NCBI RefSeq assembly: GCF_001550375.1
Contig: NZ_LRTR01000276.1
Location: 52,377 to 116,376, forward strand
Origin: Streptomyces europaeiscabiei
GTDB taxonomy: Bacteria > Actinomycetota > Actinomycetes > Streptomycetales > Streptomycetaceae
Direction: 5' to 3'
Length of the DNA stretch: 64,000 bases
Numbering within the stretch: position 1 is the stretch's first letter; each line of letters starts with the position of its first letter. The notes below the pieces were generated by a model that searched no databases, was not told the origin of the DNA, and was given only the letters and a program-made list of their open reading frames with translations. Shown in pieces: positions 8,423-17,601 of the stretch. A program made the position numbers and the translations under genes.

Positions 8423-9901
8423 GTGAGCATTTCCGAGCCCCTGGACGACCCGTGGGCCGACAGCGGGCCGAGTGATCGTCTGCCCTCTTCCCGCCGACGT
8501 CGCGACGAGGGCGGGAAGAGCAGGGACGAGCGGCACGACCGCGGCCGGGACAACGGGGAGTGGGACGGCGGAGGTTCGGCCTTCGAACGCGTACCACCGC
8601 AGGACCTCGATGCCGAGCAGTCGGTCCTCGGCGGCATGCTGCTGTCCAAGGACGCCATCGCCGACGTGGTCGAGATCCTCAAGGGCCCCGACTTCTACAA
8701 GCCGGCGCACGAGACGATCTACCAGGCGATTCTCGACATCTACGCCAAGGGAGAGCCCGCCGACCCCATCACCATCGCCGCCGAGCTCACCAAGCGTGGC
8801 GAGATCACCAAGGTCGGCGGCGCCTCGTATCTGCACACCCTGGTCCAGACGGTGCCGACGGCGGCGAACGCCGAGTACTACGCGGAGATCGTCCATGAGC
8901 GCGCCGTCCTGCGCCGCCTGGTCGAGGCCGGTACCCGCATCACCCAGATGGGATACGCGGCCGACGACGACGTGGACGAGATCGTCAACAGAGCCCAGGC
9001 CGAAATCTTCGCGGTCACCGAGCAACGCACCACCGAGGACTACCTGCCGCTCGGCGACATCATGGAGGGCGCGCTCGACGAGATCGAGGCGATCGGTTCA
9101 CGGTCGGGGGAGATGACCGGTGTGCCGACCGGCTTTACCGACCTCGACCAGCTCACCAACGGTCTGCATCCGGGCCAGATGATCATCATCGCGGCCCGTC
9201 CCGCCATGGGTAAGTCCACTCTGGCGCTGGACTTCGCGCGCGCTTGTTCGATCAAGCACAACATGCCGAGCGTGATCTTCTCGCTCGAAATGGGGCGCAA
9301 CGAGATCGCGATGCGTCTGCTGTCGGCCGAGGCACGCGTGGCCCTGCACCACATGCGCTCCGGCACGATGACGGACGAGGACTGGACGCGACTGGCCCGC
9401 CGGATGCCGGACGTCTCGGCCGCACCGCTCTTCATCGACGACTCCCCGAACCTGTCGATGATGGAGATCCGCGCCAAGTGCCGACGCCTGAAGCAGCGCA
9501 ACGACCTGAAGCTCGTCATCATCGACTATCTGCAGCTCATGCAGTCCGGCGGCAAGCGGTCCGAGAGTCGCCAGCAGGAAGTCTCGGACATGTCGCGAAA
9601 CCTGAAGCTGCTGGCCAAGGAGCTCGAGCTGCCGGTGATCGCACTGTCGCAGCTCAACCGTGGCCCTGAGCAGCGCACGGACAAGAAGCCCATGGTCTCC
9701 GACCTGCGTGAGTCGGGATCGATCGAGCAGGACGCGGACATGGTGATCCTGCTGCACCGCGAGGACGCGTACGAGAAGGAGTCGCCGCGCGCGGGCGAGG
9801 CCGACATCATCGTGGGCAAGCACCGTAACGGTCCGACGGCCACGATCACGGTCGCCTTCCAGGGCCACTACTCGCGGTTCGTGGACATGGCACAGACCTG
9901 A
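8423..9901 (+). CDS. dnaB: Replicative DNA helicase DnaB
   Basis: A 492-residue hexameric helicase. N-terminal DnaG-binding domain (RVPPQDLDAEQSVLGGMLL onward), linker, then the RecA-like domain with Walker A ARPAMGKST, Walker B LVIIDYLQLM and the GSIEQDADMV motif. I placed the start at GTG 8423 (VSISEPLDDPW), which has GGAGG eight bases upstream; the open frame begins earlier at 8375 without a signal. The first 65 residues are charged and probably disordered. No intein is present. DnaA boxes precede it. Confidence 0.95.
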   Translation: MSISEPLDDPWADSGPSDRLPSSRRRRDEGGKSRDERHDRGRDNGEWDGGGSAFERVPPQDLDAEQSVLGGMLLSKDAIADVVEILKGPDFYKPAHETIYQAILDIYAKGEPADPITIAAELTKRGEITKVGGASYLHTLVQTVPTAANAEYYAEIVHERAVLRRLVEAGTRITQMGYAADDDVDEIVNRAQAEIFAVTEQRTTEDYLPLGDIMEGALDEIEAIGSRSGEMTGVPTGFTDLDQLTNGLHPGQMIIIAARPAMGKSTLALDFARACSIKHNMPSVIFSLEMGRNEIAMRLLSAEARVALHHMRSGTMTDEDWTRLARRMPDVSAAPLFIDDSPNLSMMEIRAKCRRLKQRNDLKLVIIDYLQLMQSGGKRSESRQQEVSDMSRNLKLLAKELELPVIALSQLNRGPEQRTDKKPMVSDLRESGSIEQDADMVILLHREDAYEKESPRAGEADIIVGKHRNGPTATITVAFQGHYSRFVDMAQT

Positions 9902-9951
9902 CCCGGGAAAATGCGCTCGACGCACGGTGTCCGGCCCGATGGACTGGGCGC

Positions 9952-11337
9952 ATGACAACACCTCAGGAAGAGCTGCTTCCCGCCACGCGCCGGGCTCTGC
10001 TGCACCGTATCGCCGTCGCTCAGACCGAGGGGCGGGCACCGTCACTGGTCGCGGCGGTGGTCCGGGGCGGGGAGACGGTGTGGAACGGGGCGCGGACCAT
10101 GGTGGAGGGGCACGCGCCGGACGCGAACGTGCAGTACCGGATCGGCTCGATCACCAAGACCTTCACCGCTGTTCTGGTCCTGCGGCTGCGTGACGAGGGT
10201 GTGCTGGACCTCGGCGACCCGCTGGAGAAGCATCTGCCGGGCACCGGCGCGGGGGAGGCGACCATTGCCGAACTGCTCGCGCACACGGGCGGACTGGCGG
10301 CCGAGTCGCCGTCGCCCTGGTGGGAGCGCACCCCGGGCTCCCTGCGCCCGGAACTGGCCGATGTGCTCGGCGAGCGGCCCCACCGTCATCCCGTCGGCCG
10401 CCGCTTCCACTACTCCAACCCCGGCTTCACTCTCCTCGGCGCGCTCGTCGAACAGTTGCGGGGCGCTCCCTGGGAGGACGTCCTGCGGCGCGAGGTGCTC
10501 GAACCCCTCGGCCTGCTCCGCACGACGTGGCACCCGGAGGCACCGCATGCCGGCGGCTGGGCCGTGCATCCCTGGGCGGACGTGATGCTGCCTGAGCAGG
10601 TCGAGGACTTGGGCCGGATGGGTCCCGCCGGTCAACTCTGGTCGACGGCGGCCGACTTGGCGCGCTTCGCGGTCTTCCTGACCCAGGGGGACGACCGGGT
10701 GCTGAGTACGGAGTCCGTCCGGGAGATGCGGACGCCGGCGGCGCCGGGTGAGGCCGCCGACGTGTCGGCCGGTTCGGCCTACGGGCTCGGGATGCAGCTT
10801 CAGCAGCGGGACGGCCGGTTCCTCGTCGGTCACGGTGGTTCGGTTCCCGGCTTCCTCGCACAGCTCATCATCAGTGTCGAGGACGATGTGGCGGCCGTCG
10901 TGCTGACCAACTGCACCTCCGGGCCGGTGGTCTCGGAGGTGGCCGCCGACCTCGTCCGCATCGTGGCGGAGGCCGAGCCGCGGATCCTCGAGCCTTGGCG
11001 GCCGCTGCCCGAGGTGGACCGCTCGGCCCTGGAATTGGCCGGCCCTTGGTACTGGGGGACGTACAGCTTCGCGTTGCGTCTTCTCGCCGACGGCGGGCTC
11101 TCACTGGACCCGCTCTCCGCCACCCTGCGCGGCGCTCGCTTCCGGGGCAACGACGACGGCAGTTGGACCGGGCTCAACGGTTACTTCGCCGGAGAGCTCC
11201 TGCGGGCCGTACGAAGGCCCGACGGGACTGTGAGCCACCTGGACCTCGGGTCGTTCGTGTTCACGCGCCAGCCGTACGACGAGGGGGCTCCGGTACCGGG
11301 TGGAGTGGATCCCGAGGGGTGGCGCGGGATCTCGTAG
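9952..11337 (+). CDS. Serine hydrolase, class C beta-lactamase-like
   Basis: 461 residues. The beta-lactamase/transpeptidase-like fold is shown by the nucleophile motif S-I-T-K (IGSITKTFTAV, about residue 67), the YxN motif in FHYSNPGF, and the HGG motif in VGHGGSVPGF. A C-terminal extension after about residue 340 is found in many of these esterase-like proteins. There is no signal peptide, so a cytoplasmic peptidase or esterase is likely. The substrate cannot be told. It follows dnaB by 50 bases but is probably unrelated in function. Confidence 0.82.
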   Translation: MTTPQEELLPATRRALLHRIAVAQTEGRAPSLVAAVVRGGETVWNGARTMVEGHAPDANVQYRIGSITKTFTAVLVLRLRDEGVLDLGDPLEKHLPGTGAGEATIAELLAHTGGLAAESPSPWWERTPGSLRPELADVLGERPHRHPVGRRFHYSNPGFTLLGALVEQLRGAPWEDVLRREVLEPLGLLRTTWHPEAPHAGGWAVHPWADVMLPEQVEDLGRMGPAGQLWSTAADLARFAVFLTQGDDRVLSTESVREMRTPAAPGEAADVSAGSAYGLGMQLQQRDGRFLVGHGGSVPGFLAQLIISVEDDVAAVVLTNCTSGPVVSEVAADLVRIVAEAEPRILEPWRPLPEVDRSALELAGPWYWGTYSFALRLLADGGLSLDPLSATLRGARFRGNDDGSWTGLNGYFAGELLRAVRRPDGTVSHLDLGSFVFTRQPYDEGAPVPGGVDPEGWRGIS

Positions 11338-11353
11338 GCGCGGTTCCGTGGGG

Positions 11354-11397
11354 GTGGGGTTCCGGCTCGCGATGTTTCACGTGAAACGGGACCCCAC
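11354..11397. terminator. Convergent hairpin with a parS site in its loop
   Basis: GTGGGGTTCC (11354-11363) pairs with GGGACCCCAC (11388-11397), ten pairs with one G-U in RNA. The 24-base loop contains parS site 4 (11374-11387), which can itself fold. It lies between the convergent serine hydrolase and GNAT genes, so it probably acts as a shared terminator. Confidence 0.5.
11374..11387. other. parS: parS site 4
   Basis: Exact GTTTCACGTGAAAC between convergent genes, inside the loop of an inverted repeat. Confidence 0.95.
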
Positions 11398-11417
11398 AGG
11401 AATCTCGGAATCACTGC

Positions 11418-11870
11418 TCAGAGTGGCAGCTTGAAACCCACGTGGGTGGCTTCGAAGCCGAGCCGCTCGTAGAAACGGTGGGCGTCGGTGCGTGTGACGT
11501 CGGACGTCAGCTGCACCAACTGGCAGCCCTGCTCCCGTGATGAGTCGACCGCCCACTCGATGAGCAGCGTACCGAGACCGCCGCCGCGCTCATCGGCATG
11601 GACCCGCACTCCTTCGATGATCGAGCGGGTGGAGCCGCGCCGGGAGAGGCCGGGGACGACCGTCAGCTGGAGCGTGCCGACGACACGGTTCTCGCGGACG
11701 GCGACCACCACGTGCTGGTTGGGGTCGCCGCTGAGGCGATCCAGCGCTGCGAGGTAGGGGGTGAGGTCGTCCGGCGATTCGCGCCGGGCGCCCAAGGGGT
11801 CGTCGGCCAGCATCGCGACGATCTCCGGGACGTCGGCCTCGGTCGCCGGGCGAATTTCGAATTCTCCCAT
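11418..11870 (-). CDS. GNAT family N-acetyltransferase
   Basis: 150 residues covering a single GNAT domain. The acetyl-CoA-binding motif is RVHADERGGGLGTLLIEWA (motif A, about residues 90-108), and HRFYERLGFEATHVGFKL is the C-terminal motif B. The substrate is unknown. It starts nine bases after the MarR gene on the same strand and is presumably controlled with it. Confidence 0.88.
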   Translation of the reverse strand: MGEFEIRPATEADVPEIVAMLADDPLGARRESPDDLTPYLAALDRLSGDPNQHVVVAVRENRVVGTLQLTVVPGLSRRGSTRSIIEGVRVHADERGGGLGTLLIEWAVDSSREQGCQLVQLTSDVTRTDAHRFYERLGFEATHVGFKLPL

Positions 11871-11879
11871 GCCCGCACC

Positions 11880-12338
11880 CTACGCGGGCACGTTCAGCGA
11901 CTCCACGACGCGGACCAGGGAGGCCAGTTCGGGATTCTTGGCCGCCTCGTCCAGGGCCTCGCGCAGGGCGGCGTCATTGGTGGGGCGTGCCGCCGCGAGG
12001 AGTTGCAGGCCGGACTCGGAGACGTCGGTGTAGATGCCCCGGCGGTCGGTCGGACACAGGTAGCGCGCGAGCAGACCGCGGTCCTCGAGCCGGGTGACCA
12101 GTCGGGTGGTGGCGCTCTGGCTGAGGACGACCGCGTCCGCGACCTGCTTCATCTGAAGGTGCCCGCCCTCGCCGTCGTGCTGGCGGCTCAGCACGTCGAG
12201 CAGGGAGTACTCGCGCACGCTCAGGCCGTGCCCCGACTGCAGTGCGCGCTCGATGTGAGCCTCGATGCGCCCGTGCAGCAAGGAGAGAGCGCACCAGCCC
12301 TGGGCGAGGGCGGTGAGCGCGGGATCCGTCGCTGTCAT
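11880..12338 (-). CDS. MarR family transcriptional regulator
   Basis: 152 residues with the MarR winged-helix domain: SVREYSLLDVLSRQ, LQMKQVADAVVLSQSATTRLVTRLEDRGLL as the recognition region, and the wing CPTDRRGIYTDVSESG. I placed the start at ATG 12338 (MTATDPALTAL), preceded by GGAGGAACACCG. It is divergent from an MFS exporter, the classic arrangement in which MarR represses both itself and the exporter until a small ligand binds. Confidence 0.9.
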   Translation of the reverse strand: MTATDPALTALAQGWCALSLLHGRIEAHIERALQSGHGLSVREYSLLDVLSRQHDGEGGHLQMKQVADAVVLSQSATTRLVTRLEDRGLLARYLCPTDRRGIYTDVSESGLQLLAAARPTNDAALREALDEAAKNPELASLVRVVESLNVPA

Positions 12339-12387
12339 CGGTGTTCCTCCGTCCCGGAGCGGTTGACCTCCAGGATAGGCCACACAA

Positions 12388-12430
12388 GCAATTGCCCGCC
12401 TGCACCGATAGAGGGCGTCTGCAATTATTG
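12388..12430. promoter_or_regulatory. Candidate MarR operators
   Basis: The divergent MarR/MFS space holds palindrome GCAATTGC (12388-12395) and the near-palindrome CAATTATTG (12422-12430). CTGCAAT recurs at 12420 and 12451. The AT-rich palindromes stand out in this GC-rich sequence and lie where a MarR dimer would block both promoters. The assignment is inference. Confidence 0.45.
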
Positions 12431-12479
12431 TGTACGCTCCTAAGGCGCATCTGCAATCTTCTGGAAGGTGTACGTCCTC

Positions 12480-13688
12480 ATGCCTCTCGCGCTTCTGGCT
12501 CTGGCGATCGGAGCCTTCGGCATCGGCACGACAGAGTTCGTGATCATGGGGGTGCTGCCCGAGGTCGCGGGCGACTTCGGTGTCTCCATCCCCACCGCGG
12601 GATTCCTCGTGACCGGCTACGCACTGGGCGTTGTCTTCGGAGCGCCGATCATGACCGCTCTGGGTACGAGGGTGTCCCGCAGGCGGATGCTCATGCTGCT
12701 GATGGGGCTGTTCATCACGGGCAATCTGCTCTCCGCGCTCGCTCCCGCCTACTCCGTCATGCTGCTCGGCCGTGTGGTCGCCTCACTCGCGCACGGCGCC
12801 TTCTTCGGCATCGGCTCGGTGGTCGCGGCCGGGCTCGTCGCCTCTGACCGGAAGGCCGTGGCCCTCGCGATGATGTTCAGCGGCCTGACCGTCGCGAACG
12901 TCGTCGGAGTGCCGCTGGGCACCCTGATCGGGCAGTCCGTCGGTTGGCGGGTCACTTTCGCCGGGGTCGCAGCCCTGGGTGTCGTCGGGCTGCTGGGCAT
13001 CGCCCGGCTGGTCCCCGAGACAGCCAGGCCGAAGGACGTTCGCCTCCGCCACGAGCTGGCCGCCTTCAAGAACGTCCAGGTCCTGCTGGCCATGGGGATG
13101 ACGGTGCTGGGCTTCGGAGGTGTCTTCGCTGCCATCACCTACATCGCCCCGATGATGACGCACGTCGCCGGCTTCGCCGATTCCTCCGTCACCTGGCTCC
13201 TAGTCCTCTTCGGCCTCGGCATGGTCGGCGGCAACCTCGTGGGCGGCAAGTACGCCGACCGTGCGCTGATGCCCATGCTGTACGTCTCACTGGGCGCCCT
13301 GGCCGTCGTTCTCGCACTGTTCTCGTTCACCGCCCACGACAAGATCGCCGCGGCTGTGAGCGTCATGCTGATCGGCGCCCTGGGCTTCGCGACTGTGCCG
13401 CCGCTGCAGAAGCGGGTCCTCGACCATGCGCACGGCGCACCCACGCTGGCCTCGGCCGTGAACATCGGTGCCTTCAACCTCGGCAACGCGCTCTCCGCCT
13501 GGCTCGGGGGCCTCGTCATCGACGCGGGCCTCGGCTACACGGCACCCAGCTGGGTCGGAGCCGCCCTCGCCGTGAGCGCTCTCGTGCTGGCGCTCATCGC
13601 GGCGATGCTGGAGCGCAGGGGGAGCGCCGCCGATACCTTCGCCGCGGGCGCTGGCGCGACCGCACAGCGGACAGCCGTCCACCACTGA
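12480..13688 (+). CDS. MFS exporter, DHA1 drug:H+ antiporter type
   Basis: 402 residues, twelve membrane segments. The N-terminus ALLALAIGAFGIGTTEFVIMGVLPEVA is typical of the AraJ/Cmx-like DHA1 group, and TALGTRVSRRRMLM is the loop 2-3 signature. It probably exports aromatic or sugar-like drugs by proton antiport. ATG 12480 has GGAAGG eleven bases upstream; a GTG at 12468 is also in frame. Divergent from, and likely repressed by, the MarR protein. Confidence 0.88.
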   Translation: MPLALLALAIGAFGIGTTEFVIMGVLPEVAGDFGVSIPTAGFLVTGYALGVVFGAPIMTALGTRVSRRRMLMLLMGLFITGNLLSALAPAYSVMLLGRVVASLAHGAFFGIGSVVAAGLVASDRKAVALAMMFSGLTVANVVGVPLGTLIGQSVGWRVTFAGVAALGVVGLLGIARLVPETARPKDVRLRHELAAFKNVQVLLAMGMTVLGFGGVFAAITYIAPMMTHVAGFADSSVTWLLVLFGLGMVGGNLVGGKYADRALMPMLYVSLGALAVVLALFSFTAHDKIAAAVSVMLIGALGFATVPPLQKRVLDHAHGAPTLASAVNIGAFNLGNALSAWLGGLVIDAGLGYTAPSWVGAALAVSALVLALIAAMLERRGSAADTFAAGAGATAQRTAVHH

Positions 13689-13722
13689 CGTGCGGCGAGC
13701 CGAGTCCGCCGGCCCCGCTGTC

Positions 13723-14610
13723 TCAGCCCGCTGCCACGGTCAGCGGGGCGTACCGCCGGGTCCAGTCACCCGGTAGCTCGGAGAGCCCGTACGTCATCAC
13801 CGAGTTGAAGGCGATCGACGCCAGGCCGCGTTCCTTCGCCCACGTCAGCAGCTCCTCATGGCGTACGTCGATGTCGGTGCGCAACGGGCGGTCGGTGTGG
13901 GCGGCCAGGGAAGCGACGAGTGCCTTCGCCGTCTGTGTGTCACGGGCGATCAGGGGGCCGACGACATGGTCGTCCATGTTGGGCCAGGCGGCCGTGTAAC
14001 CGATGATCCGGCCGTTCTCCTCGGCCACGCGCAGCTGATCGGCGAAGGCGGGGAGCCGGGTGAGGATGTGGGTGCGGTCCGTGCCGAAGACCTCTTCGTC
14101 GAGTCGGAGGATCGTGGTGAGATCCTCGGCCGTGGCCGGGCGCGTGAAGATCGCAGGATCAGGCCCTCCCGGTGTGAAGTGCCCGCGAACCATCTCGGCC
14201 CGTCCGATGACCTTGAAGCCCAGCTCCTCATAGAGCGGACGTCCGTACGGGGTGGAGTGCAGGGTCAGCGGAGTCGTGCCCATCTCCGAGACGACATGGC
14301 GCATCAGGCGACGGCCGATGCCCTGGCGGGCATACCGCTCGGCGACCAGAACCATGCCGACAGCACCCAGATCAGGGCGGCCCGCCGGGCCGTACTCGGT
14401 CACCACGCAGGCGGTGACAAGGCCACCCTGAGGATCATCGATGCCGTACCCGGTGCCGGCTGCGAGAAGCAGTCCCCACTTGTGCTCCTCACGGGGCCAG
14501 CCCCGGTCCTCGGACAGGTCGGCGCAGGCGCTGCGATCGCGAGGCGTCAGACGGCGGATGGGCAGAGCGGCGGGGGAAGGTGTCGACACGCAGGTCAGGC
14601 TGTCCGACAC
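13723..14610 (-). CDS. Tandem GNAT-fold acetyltransferase
   Basis: About 295 residues made of two GNAT domains. The first (to about residue 135) has the CoA-binding motif VLVAERYARQGIGRRLMRHV; the second (Acetyltransf_18 type) ends in IAFNSVMTYGLSELPGDWTRRYAPLTVAAG. Such proteins often acetylate amines of antibiotics or metabolites, but nothing here fixes the substrate. The start is uncertain: GTG 14610, GTG 14589 and ATG 14661 are possible. Further upstream the frame would read through parS site 5, which I take as a sign that the gene begins after it. Confidence 0.78.
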   Translation of the reverse strand: MSDSLTCVSTPSPAALPIRRLTPRDRSACADLSEDRGWPREEHKWGLLLAAGTGYGIDDPQGGLVTACVVTEYGPAGRPDLGAVGMVLVAERYARQGIGRRLMRHVVSEMGTTPLTLHSTPYGRPLYEELGFKVIGRAEMVRGHFTPGGPDPAIFTRPATAEDLTTILRLDEEVFGTDRTHILTRLPAFADQLRVAEENGRIIGYTAAWPNMDDHVVGPLIARDTQTAKALVASLAAHTDRPLRTDIDVRHEELLTWAKERGLASIAFNSVMTYGLSELPGDWTRRYAPLTVAAG

Positions 14611-14693
14611 GAGCCCTTGGCGTCCACCGGTTTGCGGTCGGACGCACACCCTTTTGGCCATCTCGCGCACAACCGCACAGCACGCGGACAGAT

Positions 14694-14707
14694 GTTTCAC
14701 GTGAAAC
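14694..14707. other. parS: parS site 5
   Basis: Exact GTTTCACGTGAAAC, extended to an 18-bp palindrome (14692-14709). It lies upstream of the tandem GNAT gene in a long gene-free region. Confidence 0.95.
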
Positions 14708-15487
14708 ATCGGTCTCCAGGCACACGTGTGCAGGCACGGTTGGCCTCGGCGCCGATGGCATGACGGCACCGTTCGACCGGGACGGCACGCTGCCGCACCA
14801 TGCAACGACCGCGACGAAGTCGTCGAATGCCATCGTCGCCGCCTTCGAAGGCGCGCCACGCTGCGATGCGTTCGGGACGCGTCGGCCGATCCCTGTGACC
14901 AGGGGGAGTGCTGTGCCGTCGTCCCGCTCTCGCCGGCGCGGCACTCTTCGGTACTGTGCCGATCTCGGTCGCACGAATGCCGAGCGGTATCTGATGGGCG
15001 AGTCACTCACGCGCACGCGGGGCAGGATCTGCGGGATGCCTATGAGTTGGTGCGCCGCGCCCGGTAATTGAAGGAATTGCTGATTCGCCCCCATGGAATT
15101 CCCGGTACGGCATGGGGGGACTTGTGTGTGGCGGCCCTGCCGGTAGGGTCGAGTCCGGTTCGTGTCCGAAGCGAGATGCAGTCGTCTCATGGTGGGGGTA
15201 CGAACGCAGTCCTATGCAGCCTAACCGGACAGGGAGATCGAGGACCTGCGTTTACCGTTACGTGGCGGGTGCGTTCGTGTGCTGTGGAAGGCTTGCGGTG
15301 AGTGCTGCGGCCCACGTCACACTCTCACCTACTCGTCCGTAGGGAGCGGGAACCCGGATTGAATGTGGCCGCATTGGTCGACGGGGAACGAACGGGGAAA
15401 AGCAAGGCCGTCCGCGGGGGAAAGCGTGCGACTTCCGACTGGAGGCGTACGCAGATCGACCGAAAGATGCTTGAGGCGAGGCAGACC
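14708..15487. other. 780-base region with no convincing gene
   Basis: Open frames here have no start signals, poor third-position GC bias and no recognisable product. It must contain the promoters of the divergent GNAT and globin-reductase genes. A short minus-strand frame (MAFDDFVAVVAWCGS, from about 14833) has a hydrophobic start but I cannot support it. Confidence 0.5.
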
Positions 15488-16948
15488 ATGGACGCTCCGA
15501 CCACCACGTCGGCCGGCAACGGCACTTCGGGGGACAGTGACGGAGGCGGCTGGTTCACAGCGCGCACGTCTCCGCCGTCCCCCGGCGGAGACCAGGAGCC
15601 CGAGGGCAACCGCCTCGCCGCCCTGCGGCCCGTGGGTCGTTCCCAGAAGACGCCGAACGGCTCGCACCAGAACCGGGAAAGCGCCGCGCGGGAGCGAATA
15701 CAGACCTCCGCGGACCTTCCTCCCGCTGCCCCGCCTCGCCCCCAGCCCGTCCCGGACGCCGCCGAGCACGGTTCCGAACACTCCGTCCTCGACGCCCGTG
15801 GGCCCGCCCAGCGCGGCGACCACGCAGCCACCGCCTCCCCCGACGCCGTTCTCATCCAGCGGACCATGGCTGAGGTCGGGCCCGTCGCCGACAAGGTCAC
15901 CTCGTACTTCTACGCGCTCCTCTTCGTCCAGCACCCGGAACTGCGCTCGATGTTCCCTCCGGCGATGGACGCACAGCGCGACCGCCTGCTCAAGGCGCTG
16001 CTGACCGCTGCCGAGCACATCGACAACACCCCGGTCCTCGTCGACTATCTGCAGAACCTCGGTCGCGGCCACCGCAAGTACGGCACCCAGGCCGATCACT
16101 ACCCGGCCGTCGGCGAGTGCCTCATCGGCGCGCTGAGCCGGTACGCCAAGGCGAGCTGGAGCGACGAGACCGAGGCGGCCTGGGTCCGGGCGTACACGAC
16201 GATCTCCCAGGTGATGATCGACGCGGCGGCGGCGGACGAACTGCGAGCCCCGCCCTGGTGGCTCGCGGAGGTCGTCTCGCACGATCCGCGAACCGCGGAC
16301 ATAGCGGTGCTCACCGTCCGTCCCAACCAGCCCTACCCCTTCCTTGCCGGGCAGTACACGAGCCTGGAGACCCCCTGGTGGCCGCGGATCTGGCGGCACT
16401 ACTCGTTCGCCTCGGCGCCCCGCTCGGACGGACTGCTGTCGTTCCATGTGAAGGCGATCTCCGCGGGCTGGGTCTCCAACGCGCTCGTGCACCGTGCCCG
16501 GCCCGGCGACGTTCTGCGCCTGGGGCCGCCGGCCGGCGCGATGACCGTCGACCACGCCACCGACAGCGGACTGCTCTGTCTGGGCGGCGGCACCGGTATC
16601 GCGCCCATCAGAGCCATCGTCGAGGACGTCGCCGAGCACGGGCGGCACCGCCCCGTCGAGGTCTTCTACGGAGCCCGCACCGGCCAGGACCTCTACGACC
16701 TCGACACACTGCTACGGCTGCAGCAGAGCAACTCGTGGCTCGAGGTCCGCCCGGTCGTGGACCGGCACGGGCTGCTCCAACTGCCCGACGCGATACGGGA
16801 CCACGGACCCTGGAACGGGTACGACGCGTACCTCTCCGGCCCGCCCGGCATGATCCGCAGCGGTGTGGACGCGTTGAAGGGCGCAGGCATCCCCTCCGAC
16901 CGCATCCGACACGACTCGGTGGAGGAACTGGTGGCCGCCGGGGACTGA
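15488..16948 (+). CDS. Flavohemoglobin-like globin-FAD/NAD reductase
   Basis: About 486 residues in three parts. Residues 1-115 are Pro/Ser/Gly-rich and probably disordered. Residues 118-250 form a globin domain; the His in LGRGHRKYGTQADHY is the likely proximal haem ligand. Residues 255-486 form a ferredoxin-reductase-like module with RHYSFAS (FAD), LCLGGGTGIAPI (NAD(P)H) and a short C-terminus. The architecture suggests electron transfer from NAD(P)H to haem, as in NO dioxygenases, but whether it detoxifies NO is untested. ATG 15488 follows GAGGCGAGG; ATG 15467 is an alternative. Confidence 0.87.
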   Translation: MDAPTTTSAGNGTSGDSDGGGWFTARTSPPSPGGDQEPEGNRLAALRPVGRSQKTPNGSHQNRESAARERIQTSADLPPAAPPRPQPVPDAAEHGSEHSVLDARGPAQRGDHAATASPDAVLIQRTMAEVGPVADKVTSYFYALLFVQHPELRSMFPPAMDAQRDRLLKALLTAAEHIDNTPVLVDYLQNLGRGHRKYGTQADHYPAVGECLIGALSRYAKASWSDETEAAWVRAYTTISQVMIDAAAADELRAPPWWLAEVVSHDPRTADIAVLTVRPNQPYPFLAGQYTSLETPWWPRIWRHYSFASAPRSDGLLSFHVKAISAGWVSNALVHRARPGDVLRLGPPAGAMTVDHATDSGLLCLGGGTGIAPIRAIVEDVAEHGRHRPVEVFYGARTGQDLYDLDTLLRLQQSNSWLEVRPVVDRHGLLQLPDAIRDHGPWNGYDAYLSGPPGMIRSGVDALKGAGIPSDRIRHDSVEELVAAGD

Positions 16949-16989
16949 CCGCCCGAGGTCTTTGCGCCGAGCGGCCGGCAGCCATTACG

Positions 16990-17472
16990 TCAGCCCAGGT
17001 CGGGCGCGTGCATCGCCCGAACCCCCTCGATGTTCCCGTCCAGGTAGTGCCGCAGGGACAGCGGGACGAGGTGCACGGAGGCGATGCCGACCCGGGTGAA
17101 CGGGATGCGCACGATCTCGTACTCGCCCAGAGGCTCTTCCACCTCGGGGCCGTGCCGTTTGGAGGGGTCCATGGACTCGAGGCGGCAGACGAAGAAGTGC
17201 TGGACCTTCACGCCGGTGGCGCCACCGTCCTCCCCGATGTGCTCGACGGTGTCCACGAAACAGGGCACCACGTCGGTGATCTTGGCGCCGAGTTCCTCGT
17301 GCACTTCGCGGTGGAGCGCGTCGACGACAGTCGTGTCCTCGGGCTCGACACCGCCGCCCGGCGTGAGCCAGTAGGGATCCATGCCCGGCTTGGTCCGCTT
17401 GATGAGGATCAGGTCGTCGCCGTCGAGCAGAACGGCACGGGCGGTGCGCTTGACCACGGGTCGTACGGTCAT
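16990..17472 (-). CDS. Nudix hydrolase
   Basis: 160 residues with a complete Nudix box, GGGVEPEDTTVVDALHREVHEELG in pattern Gx5Ex7REUxEExGU (about residues 42-64), the Mg2+-binding motif for hydrolysis of nucleoside-diphosphate derivatives. The substrate is not predictable. I used ATG 17472 (MTVRPVVKRTARAV); an in-frame ATG at 17493 directly abuts variant parS site 6 and would add MQGHISP. Converges on the globin-reductase gene with a 41-base gap. Confidence 0.88.
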   Translation of the reverse strand: MTVRPVVKRTARAVLLDGDDLILIKRTKPGMDPYWLTPGGGVEPEDTTVVDALHREVHEELGAKITDVVPCFVDTVEHIGEDGGATGVKVQHFFVCRLESMDPSKRHGPEVEEPLGEYEIVRIPFTRVGIASVHLVPLSLRHYLDGNIEGVRAMHAPDLG

Positions 17473-17493
17473 GGGAGAAATGTGGCCCTGCAT

Positions 17494-17507
17494 GTTCCAC
17501 GTGAAAC
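17494..17507. other. parS: parS site 6, single-base variant
   Basis: GTTCCACGTGAAAC differs from the consensus at one base. It lies in the 5' leader of the minus-strand Nudix gene. On that transcribed strand it reads GTTTCACGTGGAAC, the same as variant site 7, so an RNA hairpin would be kept by one G-U pair. Confidence 0.75.
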
Positions 17508-17601
17508 ATCACCGGAGCGAGGAAGAGCCGCGGGGTCCCTCTCTGCGCCGACGAGCGGGCCCGTCACGACGCTCTCCTCCGCGGAGATTTCCGGGGCTGC
17601 C

